In this document: positions 34,985 to 43,400 of the stretch, in pieces
How positions within the stretch are numbered: the first letter of the stretch is position 1
Layout of the letters: each line of letters starts with the position of its first letter
DNA from: Paenibacillus sp.
GTDB taxonomy: Bacteria; Bacillota; Bacilli; Paenibacillales; YIM-B00363
NCBI RefSeq assembly: GCF_035645195.1
Contig: NZ_DASQNA010000007.1
Location: forward strand, 1 to 64,000
Direction: 5' to 3'
DNA length: 64,000 nt
Notes under the pieces: model-generated
The model's database searches: none
Told to the model about the DNA's origin: nothing
What the model saw: the letters and a program-made list of their open reading frames with translations, nothing else
Program-made: the position numbers and the translations under genes

Positions 34985-36979
34985 TCACTTCGCGGCGCCG
35001 CTCGGGGCGTGGTCCGCGTTCTGCAGCATATACATCCGGTAATACCGGCCTCGCAGCGCCATCAGCTCGTCGTGCGTGCCGCGCTCCTCGATGACGCCGC
35101 GATGGAGCACAAGAATACGGTCGGCATCGCGAATGGTCGACAGCCGATGCGCGATGACGAACGTCGTCCGGCCGTGCCGCAGCACCTCGAGCGCGCGCTG
35201 GATCGCCTGCTCCGTCTCGCTGTCGATGCTGGCGGTCGCTTCGTCCAAGATCAAAATCGCCGGATCGAACGCGAGCGCCCGGGCGAAGGAAATGAGCTGC
35301 CGCTCCCCCGCGGACAGCGTCGCGCCCCGCTCCACGACCGGCTCGCGCATCCGCTGCGGCAGCCGGGAGACGAACGCTTCGGCGCCGACCTCGCGCAGCG
35401 CCCGCTCGACGCCGGCGTCGTCGATCGCGCCGTTGTACAGCGACACGTTGAAGCGGATATCGCCGGTGAACAAGAACGGATCCTGCAGCACGATTCCCAT
35501 GTGCCGGCGCAGAGACTGCTTCGACAGCTCCCGGATGTCGACGCCGTCGATCCGGATCGTGCCGCCCGTCGGCTCGTAGAAGCCGAGCAGCAGGTTCATG
35601 ATCGAGCTTTTGCCCGAGCCGGTATGGCCGACGAGGGCGATCGTTTCGCCTCGTTTCGCCTCGAACGAAATGCCTTTCAGCACGTTCTCCCCCGCGACGT
35701 ACGCGAACGTGACGTTCTCGAACGAGACGCGCCCCTCCGGACGCGGCGCCTCCGCCCCTTCGTCCGCCTCAGCCCCGTCGAGATCCATCAGCGCGAACAC
35801 CCGCTCCGCCGAGACGAAGGCGCGCTGCGCGTTCGTCATTTGGTCGAAGATGCCGACGATCGGCTCGTAAATGCGTCCCAAGTAATCTACGAATGCGTAC
35901 AGCACACCGAACGAAATGGCGGACTCGAGCGAGCGGCTGCCGAAATACCACAAAATGACCGCCGTCAGCACCCGCGCCACGAAATAGACGATATTGCGCC
36001 CCGACAGCGCGAAGATGCGGAACTGGATCACTTGGTGGCGATACCGGTCCTCGTTCAGCCGGCCGAATTCCGCCTTCACCGACTCTTCCCGGCGGAACGC
36101 TTGGATGATCGGCATCACGTGGATCAGCTCGTTCAGCGTCGCGTTCATTTCCGCGAGGCGGGCGCGAATGACCTGCACGTATTTCTTCGAAAATTTCAAA
36201 TGAACGTACATGATGAGCGCGAACATCGGCAAAATGAGCGCGCACAGCAGCGCGAGCCTCCATTCCAGAAACAGCAGCGCGGCGAACACCCCGATAATGT
36301 TCAGCCCGCTGACGACGAACGTGGCGGTGAAGCTGATGTACAGCTCCTTAATATTTTCCGTATCGTTGGCGACGCGCGAGACGATCTGCCCGACGGGCGT
36401 CTTGTCGAAATACGACACGGGCAGCCGGTGCAGATGCCGGAACAAATCCATCCGCATTCGCTGCACGATGCGCTGCGCCGACGACTGCAGCAGGAAACTC
36501 TGCACGTACGTCAGCGCGCCTCCCGCGAGGGTCAGCCCGACGATCAACGCCACAAGGCCGGCGATCGGCGCGGCGTCGTGCCGGTAGAACGCCGCGACCT
36601 CTTCCCCGGTCAGCGGCACCCGCCCCGCGGCGGGACTGTCCAGCACGAAGCCGTCGCCCGACGTGTCGATGCCGGCCCGCGCCGCGCCGTCCAGTTCGAC
36701 GCCGGCCGGCAGCCAGTCCTCGCGCACGTAGGCGAGCCCCCGGAACGGGACGGAGCGCACTCCTTCCGGCACCGCCTCGGGCCGCATCTCGCGCCAATCG
36801 GACCGGATGGCGAGCAAATGGTCGTCGATGATCGTCTTCGTCACGATCGGCACCGACAGCTGGGCGCCGAGACCCAGCACCAAAATGAACAGCGCCAGCG
36901 CGACCTGGCGCTTGAATAGCAGCAAATAAGCGAGCAGCCGGCGGCCGACGGCGCCGGTCCGCACTTCCCGTTCGTTCAT
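34985..36979 (-). CDS. ABC exporter subunit, BmrD-like
   Basis: 664 residues, six membrane segments fused to an ATPase. A ~90-residue external loop lies between the first two helices. Walker A VGHTGSGKSSIMNLL, signature LSAGERQLISFARAL, Walker B ILILDEATASID with intact catalytic Glu. Length and these motifs fit BmrD (B. subtilis YheH, 673 aa). It forms a heterodimer with the upstream protein; genes overlap by 4 bp (ATGA). Confidence 0.9.
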   Translation of the reverse strand: MNEREVRTGAVGRRLLAYLLLFKRQVALALFILVLGLGAQLSVPIVTKTIIDDHLLAIRSDWREMRPEAVPEGVRSVPFRGLAYVREDWLPAGVELDGAARAGIDTSGDGFVLDSPAAGRVPLTGEEVAAFYRHDAAPIAGLVALIVGLTLAGGALTYVQSFLLQSSAQRIVQRMRMDLFRHLHRLPVSYFDKTPVGQIVSRVANDTENIKELYISFTATFVVSGLNIIGVFAALLFLEWRLALLCALILPMFALIMYVHLKFSKKYVQVIRARLAEMNATLNELIHVMPIIQAFRREESVKAEFGRLNEDRYRHQVIQFRIFALSGRNIVYFVARVLTAVILWYFGSRSLESAISFGVLYAFVDYLGRIYEPIVGIFDQMTNAQRAFVSAERVFALMDLDGAEADEGAEAPRPEGRVSFENVTFAYVAGENVLKGISFEAKRGETIALVGHTGSGKSSIMNLLLGFYEPTGGTIRIDGVDIRELSKQSLRRHMGIVLQDPFLFTGDIRFNVSLYNGAIDDAGVERALREVGAEAFVSRLPQRMREPVVERGATLSAGERQLISFARALAFDPAILILDEATASIDSETEQAIQRALEVLRHGRTTFVIAHRLSTIRDADRILVLHRGVIEERGTHDELMALRGRYYRMYMLQNADHAPSGAAK

Positions 36980-38769
36980 GGCGTCTCCTTCCCGTCTTCC
37001 AGCAGACTCATCTCCAGCTGCTGCCGCTCATATTGCCGCCGGTACCAGCCGTCCAGCGCCATCAGCTCTTCATGCGTCCCCTCTTCGACGACGGCGCCGT
37101 CCTCGAGCACGACGATGCGATGCGCGTGCGCGACGGCGGACAGCCGGTGCGTCGCGATGAACGTCGTCTTCCCCGCCCGCGTGCGGCGCACCTGCTCGAG
37201 AATCGCCGCCTCCGTCCGCGCGTCGACGGCCGACAGCGCGTCGTCGAGAATAAGAATGTCCGGATCGACGAGCAGCGCCCGCGCGATGCCGATGCGCTGC
37301 TTCTGCCCGCCGGACAGCATGATGCCGTTCTCGCCGACGACCGTTCCGAGACCTTCCGGCATCCGCTCGAGATCGTCGAGCAGGAACGCCGTGCGCGCCG
37401 CCGCGAGCACCTCCGCCTCCGTCGCGTCGGGCTTGCCTAACGCGATGTTGTCTCGAACGCTGCGGGAGAGCAGCAGATGCTCCTGCGGCACGTACCCGAT
37501 CCAAGAGGACAGCGTTTCGAGCGGAATGCGCTCGATCGGCGCGCCGGAGATCGTGAGGCGTCCCGGTTCGATCGGATACTGCCGGAGCAGCTGTTTCAGC
37601 AGCGTGCTCTTGCCGCTCCCGGTTTTGCCGACGACGCCGATCGTTTCGCCTCGCCGCACGACGAGCCGGAACGCCTTGAGACGCGCGGCGTCGGTTCCCG
37701 GATAGCGGAACGTCAGAGCGTCGAACACGATGTCGCCGGCGGCGTTCGGCGCGACCGGATCCGAAGGATCGGTCACGTCGGGCCGCTGCGCAAGGTTGTC
37801 CTCGATGCGCAGCACCGACGCGTTGCCCCGCTGCAAAATATTGATGAATTCCCCGAACGCGATGAGCGGCCACACGAGCAGACCGAGGTATATATTGAAG
37901 GCGACCATTTCCCCGAGCGTAATTTCGCCGCGCGTCACGAGGTACGAGCCGTAACCGATGGCGATCGCGAAGCTGACCCCGGTGATGGAAGAGATGACCG
38001 GCATGAACAGCGAGTTCGTTTGGGCCACGCGAATATTTTGCTCCATGACGTCCTTCGTCACCCGGTCGAACGCCTCGATATCGGCCTTCTCCTGCACGAA
38101 CGCCCGCAGCACCCTGAGCCCCGAGATCGATTCGAGCACATGGTCGTTCATGACGCCGAACTTTTGCTGCGCCGCCGTGAAATGCTTCCGCATGCGGCGG
38201 CCGAGCACGTTGATCGCGACGCTGAGCAGCGGCAGCGGCAGCAGCGCGGCCAGCATGAGCCGGACGTCGACATAAAGAATCATCGACGCGACGACGAAGA
38301 TGACGCCGAAAATCGTATTCGTGATCGTCACGACGCCGAAGCCCGCCGTATTGCTCACCGCCTCGATATCGTTCGTCGCGAGCGCCATCAGCTCCCCGGA
38401 CCGGTTCCGATGGAAAAACGACGGCTTCATGCGCGTCCAGTGGGCGAGCAGCCGATCGCGCAGCTGTTTGTTGAGCAGCACGGAGCTGCCGAACAGCGCG
38501 TTGATCCAAATATAAGTCGTCACATACATCGCGACGGCGATGCCGAGCAGAATGAGGACCGTCCCCAGCAACCCGGAACGGGTCAGCTCCCCCGCCATGA
38601 TTCGGTCGATCGTGTCTCCGACGAAGCGGGGCGCGACCGTATTCATGTAGCTGTTCGACGCGATGAGCAGCATCGTGACGAGATAAAACGGCCAGCGCCT
38701 GCGGAAAAACCAGCTTAACCGTTGAACGAATAACATAAAAAGCTCCCTCGTTTTCCCGAACGGATTCAA
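36976..38769 (-). CDS. ABC exporter subunit, BmrC-like (degenerate ATP site)
   Basis: 597 residues, six membrane segments and an ATPase. Walker A VVGKTGSGKSTLLKQLL and signature LSGGQKQRIGIARAL are intact, but Walker B ends LDDALSAVD, so the catalytic Glu is Asp, as in BmrC. Together with the 664-residue partner this is an asymmetric multidrug exporter of the BmrCD/YheIH type. The start ATG lies after AGGGAGC. Confidence 0.9.
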   Translation of the reverse strand: MNPFGKTRELFMLFVQRLSWFFRRRWPFYLVTMLLIASNSYMNTVAPRFVGDTIDRIMAGELTRSGLLGTVLILLGIAVAMYVTTYIWINALFGSSVLLNKQLRDRLLAHWTRMKPSFFHRNRSGELMALATNDIEAVSNTAGFGVVTITNTIFGVIFVVASMILYVDVRLMLAALLPLPLLSVAINVLGRRMRKHFTAAQQKFGVMNDHVLESISGLRVLRAFVQEKADIEAFDRVTKDVMEQNIRVAQTNSLFMPVISSITGVSFAIAIGYGSYLVTRGEITLGEMVAFNIYLGLLVWPLIAFGEFINILQRGNASVLRIEDNLAQRPDVTDPSDPVAPNAAGDIVFDALTFRYPGTDAARLKAFRLVVRRGETIGVVGKTGSGKSTLLKQLLRQYPIEPGRLTISGAPIERIPLETLSSWIGYVPQEHLLLSRSVRDNIALGKPDATEAEVLAAARTAFLLDDLERMPEGLGTVVGENGIMLSGGQKQRIGIARALLVDPDILILDDALSAVDARTEAAILEQVRRTRAGKTTFIATHRLSAVAHAHRIVVLEDGAVVEEGTHEELMALDGWYRRQYERQQLEMSLLEDGKETP

Positions 38770-38846
38770 TATTTTCCTATTGTAAGCGATATCTCTGGAA
38801 AAAGACTACACCCGTGACGAAACTTTGGCGGAATGGTGAAAAATTT

Positions 38847-38877
38847 TTGAACGATTTCGACGAAATTGTGATATAAT
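38847..38877 (+). promoter_or_regulatory. Extended -10 promoter of the small membrane protein
   Basis: TGA-TATAAT (extended -10, TATAAT at 38872-38877) with a loose -35 TTGAAC (38847-38852) at 19 bp spacing. The extended -10 should carry recognition. Confidence 0.6.
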
Positions 38878-38914
38878 ATCGTCAAGTAAGCACTTACAAG
38901 GATGTGAGGAAGGC

Positions 38915-39190
38915 ATGACCACCAAGACGTTTTTCGAACCGCGCACGGAAGCCTCCGAACGCAGCGTGCAGCGCCTCGTGCGGTGGATGACCGCGGCCGC
39001 TTGGACGACGCTGCTCTTCGGCCTCGCGCTCACGCTCGGCAATATGCATCATTTCAGCGAACAGAACGCCACCTTGATGGTCGGCATCGGCTTCATGGTC
39101 GGCAGCGTTCACATTTATGTCATCCGCACGGCGATTCACCTCGTCCATGCGCGCAGCCCGCATTCGACGGGAAATGACGACCGAAACTAA
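38915..39190 (+). CDS. Small two-helix membrane protein
   Basis: 91 residues with two hydrophobic segments (~27-47 and ~52-75) and charged termini. GAGGAAGG is at the ideal distance from ATG 38915; promoter and terminator both fit, so it is a real single gene. It lies 250 bp before qoxABCD but is separated by a terminator. I do not recognise a family. Confidence 0.75.
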   Translation: MTTKTFFEPRTEASERSVQRLVRWMTAAAWTTLLFGLALTLGNMHHFSEQNATLMVGIGFMVGSVHIYVIRTAIHLVHARSPHSTGNDDRN

Positions 39191-39208
39191 TCAGAACCGC
39201 ATCCATTC

Positions 39209-39241
39209 AAGCCTCCGAGTATGCCGCTCGGGGGCTTTTTT
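39209..39241 (+). terminator. Terminator of the small membrane protein gene
   Basis: AAGCCTCCGAG (39209-39219) pairs with CTCGGGGGCTT (39228-39238), then T run. The following 39242-39440 leader to qoxA is AT-richer and must hold the qox promoter, but I see no strong -35/-10 pair in it. Confidence 0.88.
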
Positions 39242-39440
39242 CATGCGCGCAGCCGATTTGCGGCTAAACCGTGAATACAATTTTAACGAAATGGGGCGAC
39301 ATTTTGACGGATTTGCAAAGTGGGGTTCGAACGCGCGCGGAATTTGATATCTTAGTAGCAGGGCAAGTGAAATTCATCACAAGCTTATCTACCCCATACA
39401 AATAAGAAACCTGCCAAGGAGCATATAGGAGAGGATTGCC

Positions 39441-40388
39441 ATGAGAAAACGCACGCTGAAATACGGTCTGGCGCTGCCCGCCCTGCTGCTGCTGGCGGCG
39501 GCCGTCTTATCCGGCTGCGGCGACGCGATGGTGCTCGACCCGAAAGGGCCGATCGGCGCGGCGCAGAAGGATCTGATTTACATCTCGACGCTGTTGTGCC
39601 TTATCGTGCTCGTGCCGGTTCTCGCGCTGACCGCCTACATCGTGTTCCGGTACCGGGACAAGCGGGACAACGACGCGCCGTACGATCCGAACTGGTCGCA
39701 CAGCACGAAGCTGGAGACGATTTGGTGGACGATCCCGATCGTCATTATCGCGATTCTCGCGGCCGTCACCGTACGCTATACGTACGAACTCGAGCCGTCG
39801 AAGCCGATCGTCAGCGAGAAAGAAGAACTCGTCGTTCAAGTGACGTCGCTCGATTGGAAATGGCTGTTCCAATATCCGGAGCAGGGCATCGCGACGGTCA
39901 ACTATTTGTATATTCCGGAAGACGTGCCGATTCGGTTCGAGCTGACGTCCGACGCGCCGATGAACTCGTTCTGGATTCCGCAGCTCGGCGGCCAAATTTA
40001 TACGATGTCCGGCATGGCGATGGTGCTGTACCTGCAAGCCGACGAAGCCGGCACGTACTACGGCTCCGGCGCGAACTTCAGCGGCGAGCATTTCGCCGAC
40101 ATGACGTTCTATGCGACGGCCGTGCCGCAGGACGAATTCGACGCATGGGTCGACGACATCAAAGCGACGTCGTCCCCGCTCACGCTGGAAGGATACGAGC
40201 AGCTCGCGAAGCCGGGCACGACGACCGTGAAGTCGTTCTCCGCGATTCCGGAAGGCTTGTTCCACAGCATCGTAACGAAATACGCCGTCGGCGGCTCCGC
40301 CCACGCGGGGCACGGCGCTCACTCCGGCCAGCCGCCTTCGGACGAAGAGACGGATGCCGACTCGCACGACGGCCACGCGGGCCACTAA
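39441..40388 (+). CDS. qoxA: aa3-type menaquinol oxidase subunit II
   Basis: 315 residues. A lipoprotein signal (LSGCGDAMVLDPKGPIG), two membrane helices, then an external cupredoxin domain. The region where cytochrome c oxidases keep the CuA cysteines reads NFSGEHFADM, with no Cys pair, so this is a quinol oxidase. The C-terminus is a His/Asp-rich tail. Length equals QoxA of Bacillus (321). GGAGAGG precedes the ATG. First gene of qoxABCD. Confidence 0.94.
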   Translation: MRKRTLKYGLALPALLLLAAAVLSGCGDAMVLDPKGPIGAAQKDLIYISTLLCLIVLVPVLALTAYIVFRYRDKRDNDAPYDPNWSHSTKLETIWWTIPIVIIAILAAVTVRYTYELEPSKPIVSEKEELVVQVTSLDWKWLFQYPEQGIATVNYLYIPEDVPIRFELTSDAPMNSFWIPQLGGQIYTMSGMAMVLYLQADEAGTYYGSGANFSGEHFADMTFYATAVPQDEFDAWVDDIKATSSPLTLEGYEQLAKPGTTTVKSFSAIPEGLFHSIVTKYAVGGSAHAGHGAHSGQPPSDEETDADSHDGHAGH

Positions 40389-40415
40389 TCATCGAAAGCA
40401 GAAAGGAGCTTCGCT

Positions 40416-42386
40416 ATGGAAGCCATCAAACAATTCGCCTCCGAGTTTTTCGTGACCGGCGATCCGCTCATTCTGGGCGCGCAGGTCAGCATCGGGCTGA
40501 CCATGGTCGCCATCGTGTTCGCCCTGACCTTCTTTCGCAAGTGGGGCTGGTTGTGGCGCGAATGGCTGACGACGGTCGATCACAAACGGATCGGCATTAT
40601 GTATATTGTGTGTGCGATGCTCATGTTATTCCGCGGCGGCGTCGACGCGCTGCTCATGCGGACGCAGCTCGCGTTCCCCGGCATGGAGTTCCTCCACGCC
40701 GATCACTATAACCAAATTTTCACGACGCACGGCGTCATTATGATTTTGTTCATGGCGATGCCGCTGATGTTCGGTCTATTCAATATCGTCGTGCCGCTGC
40801 AGATCGGGGCTCGCGACGTTGCCTTCCCGTTCCTGAATTCTTTAAGCTTCTGGCTGTTTTTCTGGGGCGCGATGCTGTTCAACATGTCGTTCGTCATCGG
40901 CGGCTCCCCGGACGCCGGCTGGCTGGCGTATCCGCCGCTGTCGGGACTCATGGGCAGCCCAGGGGTCGGACAGAACTTCTACATTTGGGGCATTCAGATT
41001 TCCGGCATCGGGTCTTTAGCTACCGGCATTAACTTCGTCGTTACGATTCTGAAAATGCGTGCGCCCGGCATGACGCTTATGAAAATGCCGATGTTCACAT
41101 GGTCGGTATTGGCGAGCAGCATCACGATTTTGTTCGCCTTCCCGATTTTGACGGTCACGCTGTTCCTGCTGTTCCTGGACCGGTTCCTCGGCGCGCATTT
41201 CTTCACGCTCGACGCCGGCGGCAACCCGATGATGTATATCAACTTGATCTGGATGTGGGGACACCCTGAGGTGTATATCATCGTCCTGCCGGCTTTCGGC
41301 ATTTTCTCGGAAATCGTAGCCACGTTCTCGCGCAAAAAGCTGTTCGGCTACACGTCGATGGTCGTCGCCATGATTTCCATCAGCGTCACGTCGTTCTTCA
41401 CGTGGGCTCACCATTTCTTCACGATGGGCTCCGGCGCGAACGTCAACGCCTTCTTCGCGGTCACGACGATGATCATCGCGATTCCGACGGGCGTGAAAAT
41501 TTTCAACTGGCTGTTCACGATGTACCGCGGCCGCATTCGGATGACGACGCCGATGATGTGGACGATCGCATTCATCCCTTGCTTCGTCGTCGGCGGCATG
41601 ACCGGCGTGCTTCTCTCGGTAGCTCCTGCGGACTTCCAGTTCCATAACAGCTACTTCCTGATCGCGCACTTCCACCAGGTTCTCATCGGCGGCGTCGCGT
41701 TCGGCTTCTTCGCGGGTCTGACGTATTGGTGGCCGAAAATGTTCGGCTTCACGCTCCACGAAGGTCTCGGCAAATGGGCGTTCTGGACGTGGAACATAGG
41801 CTTTTACATCTGCTTCATGCCGCAGTACTTCCTTGGTCTCGACGGCATGACGCGCCGGATGTACACGTACGACTTCGATATGGGCTGGGGTCCGCTCAAC
41901 CTCATCTCGACGGTCGGCGGCTTCCTGATGGGGATCGGCTTCCTGTTCCAGGTGTGGCAGATCGCGCACAGCATCAAGTTTATGAAAAAGGATACGACGG
42001 GCGATCCGTGGGACGGCCGGACGCTGGAATGGTCCATCCCGTCGCCGGCGCCGCTGTACAACTTCGCGACGGTGCCGACCGTCTCGGAGACGGACGATTG
42101 GTGGGCGACGAAAGAGCGGCGCGCAGCCGGCGTGCCGGACGCTCCGACGCCTCCGCTCGAGCCGATTCACATGCCGAAAAATTCGTCGATACCGTTCATC
42201 ATGTCGTTCTTCTGGTTCGTCGCGGGCTTCGGTTTCGTTTGGGATTGGATGTTCTTCGCGATCCCGGGTCTTATCGGCGTAGCGCTTTGCATGTTGGCCC
42301 GTTCGTTCTCGTACGATACGGATTATTATATCCCGGTTGACGAAGTTCGCCGCACGGAAGCGGCTCTGAGAGGAGTGAAGGCATAA
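40416..42386 (+). CDS. qoxB: aa3-type menaquinol oxidase subunit I
   Basis: 656 residues, about fourteen membrane segments. The heme a ligand in TTHGVIMILF, the HPEVY motif (CuB His cross-linked to Tyr), the paired His in WAHHFFTMG, and the heme ligands in IAHFHQVLIGG are all intact. It reduces O2 and pumps protons. It overlaps qoxC by one base (TAATG). Confidence 0.97.
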   Translation: MEAIKQFASEFFVTGDPLILGAQVSIGLTMVAIVFALTFFRKWGWLWREWLTTVDHKRIGIMYIVCAMLMLFRGGVDALLMRTQLAFPGMEFLHADHYNQIFTTHGVIMILFMAMPLMFGLFNIVVPLQIGARDVAFPFLNSLSFWLFFWGAMLFNMSFVIGGSPDAGWLAYPPLSGLMGSPGVGQNFYIWGIQISGIGSLATGINFVVTILKMRAPGMTLMKMPMFTWSVLASSITILFAFPILTVTLFLLFLDRFLGAHFFTLDAGGNPMMYINLIWMWGHPEVYIIVLPAFGIFSEIVATFSRKKLFGYTSMVVAMISISVTSFFTWAHHFFTMGSGANVNAFFAVTTMIIAIPTGVKIFNWLFTMYRGRIRMTTPMMWTIAFIPCFVVGGMTGVLLSVAPADFQFHNSYFLIAHFHQVLIGGVAFGFFAGLTYWWPKMFGFTLHEGLGKWAFWTWNIGFYICFMPQYFLGLDGMTRRMYTYDFDMGWGPLNLISTVGGFLMGIGFLFQVWQIAHSIKFMKKDTTGDPWDGRTLEWSIPSPAPLYNFATVPTVSETDDWWATKERRAAGVPDAPTPPLEPIHMPKNSSIPFIMSFFWFVAGFGFVWDWMFFAIPGLIGVALCMLARSFSYDTDYYIPVDEVRRTEAALRGVKA

Positions 42387-43021
42387 TGACGGCAACAGTT
42401 CACGCGGCGCACGGGCATGCCCACGGTCACGACCATGGGCACGACGCGCACCATGACCACCACGACTTGGAAGGGCTCAAGACGTTCGGCTTCTGGCTGT
42501 TCCTGATCACGGACGTCATCTTGTTCGCCACGCTGTTCGCGACGTACGTCGTCCTGCGCAACAATACGGCGGGCGGACCGACGGCGGCCGAGCTGTTCTC
42601 GCTGCCGATCGTCATCGCCGAAACGTTCATCCTGCTCACCAGCTCCTTCACGAGCGGCCTCGCGGTGCTCTCGATGCATCAAGGCCGTCTCAAGGGACTC
42701 ATCGGCTGGCTCGTCGTCACCGCGCTGCTCGGCGCTGCGTTCATCGGGCTCGAGGTGTACGAATTCCTGCACCTCGTCCACGAAGGCGCCACGATACAGA
42801 CGAGCGCGTTCTTGTCGGCGTTCTTCACGCTCGTCGGGGCGCACGGCGCGCACGTCTCGCTCGGCCTCGTTTGGATGATCGCGCTGATCTTCCAGCTTTC
42901 GCGCCGCGGCATCACGCCGGTGACGGAGCGCAAAGTGAACGTCATCAGCTTGTACTGGCACTTCCTCGACGTCGTTTGGATTTTCGTCTTCACGGTCGTT
43001 TATTTGATGGGGGTGATGTAA
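42386..43021 (+). CDS. qoxC: aa3-type menaquinol oxidase subunit III
   Basis: 211 residues. The first 27 residues contain a His-rich tail (alternating His/Gly/Asp), which Bacillus QoxC lacks, followed by five membrane segments with the subunit III motifs GFWLFLITDVILFATLFATY and LYWHFLDVVWIFVFTVVYL. Supports the stability of subunit I. The ATG overlaps the qoxB stop. Confidence 0.95.
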   Translation: MTATVHAAHGHAHGHDHGHDAHHDHHDLEGLKTFGFWLFLITDVILFATLFATYVVLRNNTAGGPTAAELFSLPIVIAETFILLTSSFTSGLAVLSMHQGRLKGLIGWLVVTALLGAAFIGLEVYEFLHLVHEGATIQTSAFLSAFFTLVGAHGAHVSLGLVWMIALIFQLSRRGITPVTERKVNVISLYWHFLDVVWIFVFTVVYLMGVM

Positions 43022-43022
43022 C

Positions 43023-43349
43023 ATGGCGAACACGAACGCTTCGCACGGCTCGAACGGCTCGCACGGTTCGCTGAAATCGTACGTCGTCGGGTTTCTGCTG
43101 TCGATCGTCCTGACGATCATTCCGCTCGCGGCCGTCATGCTCGGCTCGCTCGACAAGACGACGACCTTGATCGTTATCTTGGCGGCGGCGGTGCTCCAGT
43201 TCGTCGTGCAGCTGCTGTTCTTCATGCATCTCCGCGAAGGGGAGAACGCGCGCTGGAACATCATGTCGCTGCTGGTCGGCGTGCTCATTCTCGTCACGAT
43301 CGTCGCAGGCTCGATTTGGATTATGACGTATAACGCTGTCGCGCACTGA
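43023..43349 (+). CDS. qoxD: aa3-type menaquinol oxidase subunit IV
   Basis: 108 residues, three membrane helices. The family pattern QLLFFMHLREGENARWN is present. It starts 1 bp after qoxC and ends the operon; the N-terminus is a Ser/Asn/Gly/His-rich tail. Confidence 0.93.
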   Translation: MANTNASHGSNGSHGSLKSYVVGFLLSIVLTIIPLAAVMLGSLDKTTTLIVILAAAVLQFVVQLLFFMHLREGENARWNIMSLLVGVLILVTIVAGSIWIMTYNAVAH

Positions 43350-43362
43350 CGCGAAGCATAGA

Positions 43363-43396
43363 GAAGGGCGTCCCCTTGGATGGGGACGCCCTTCTT
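43363..43396. terminator. Bidirectional terminator between qoxD and the giant surface gene
   Basis: AGAAGGGCGTCCCC (43363-43376) pairs perfectly with GGGGACGCCCTTCT (43383-43396). It serves both convergent units; T runs are short on either side. Confidence 0.85.
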
Positions 43397-43400
43397 TGCG

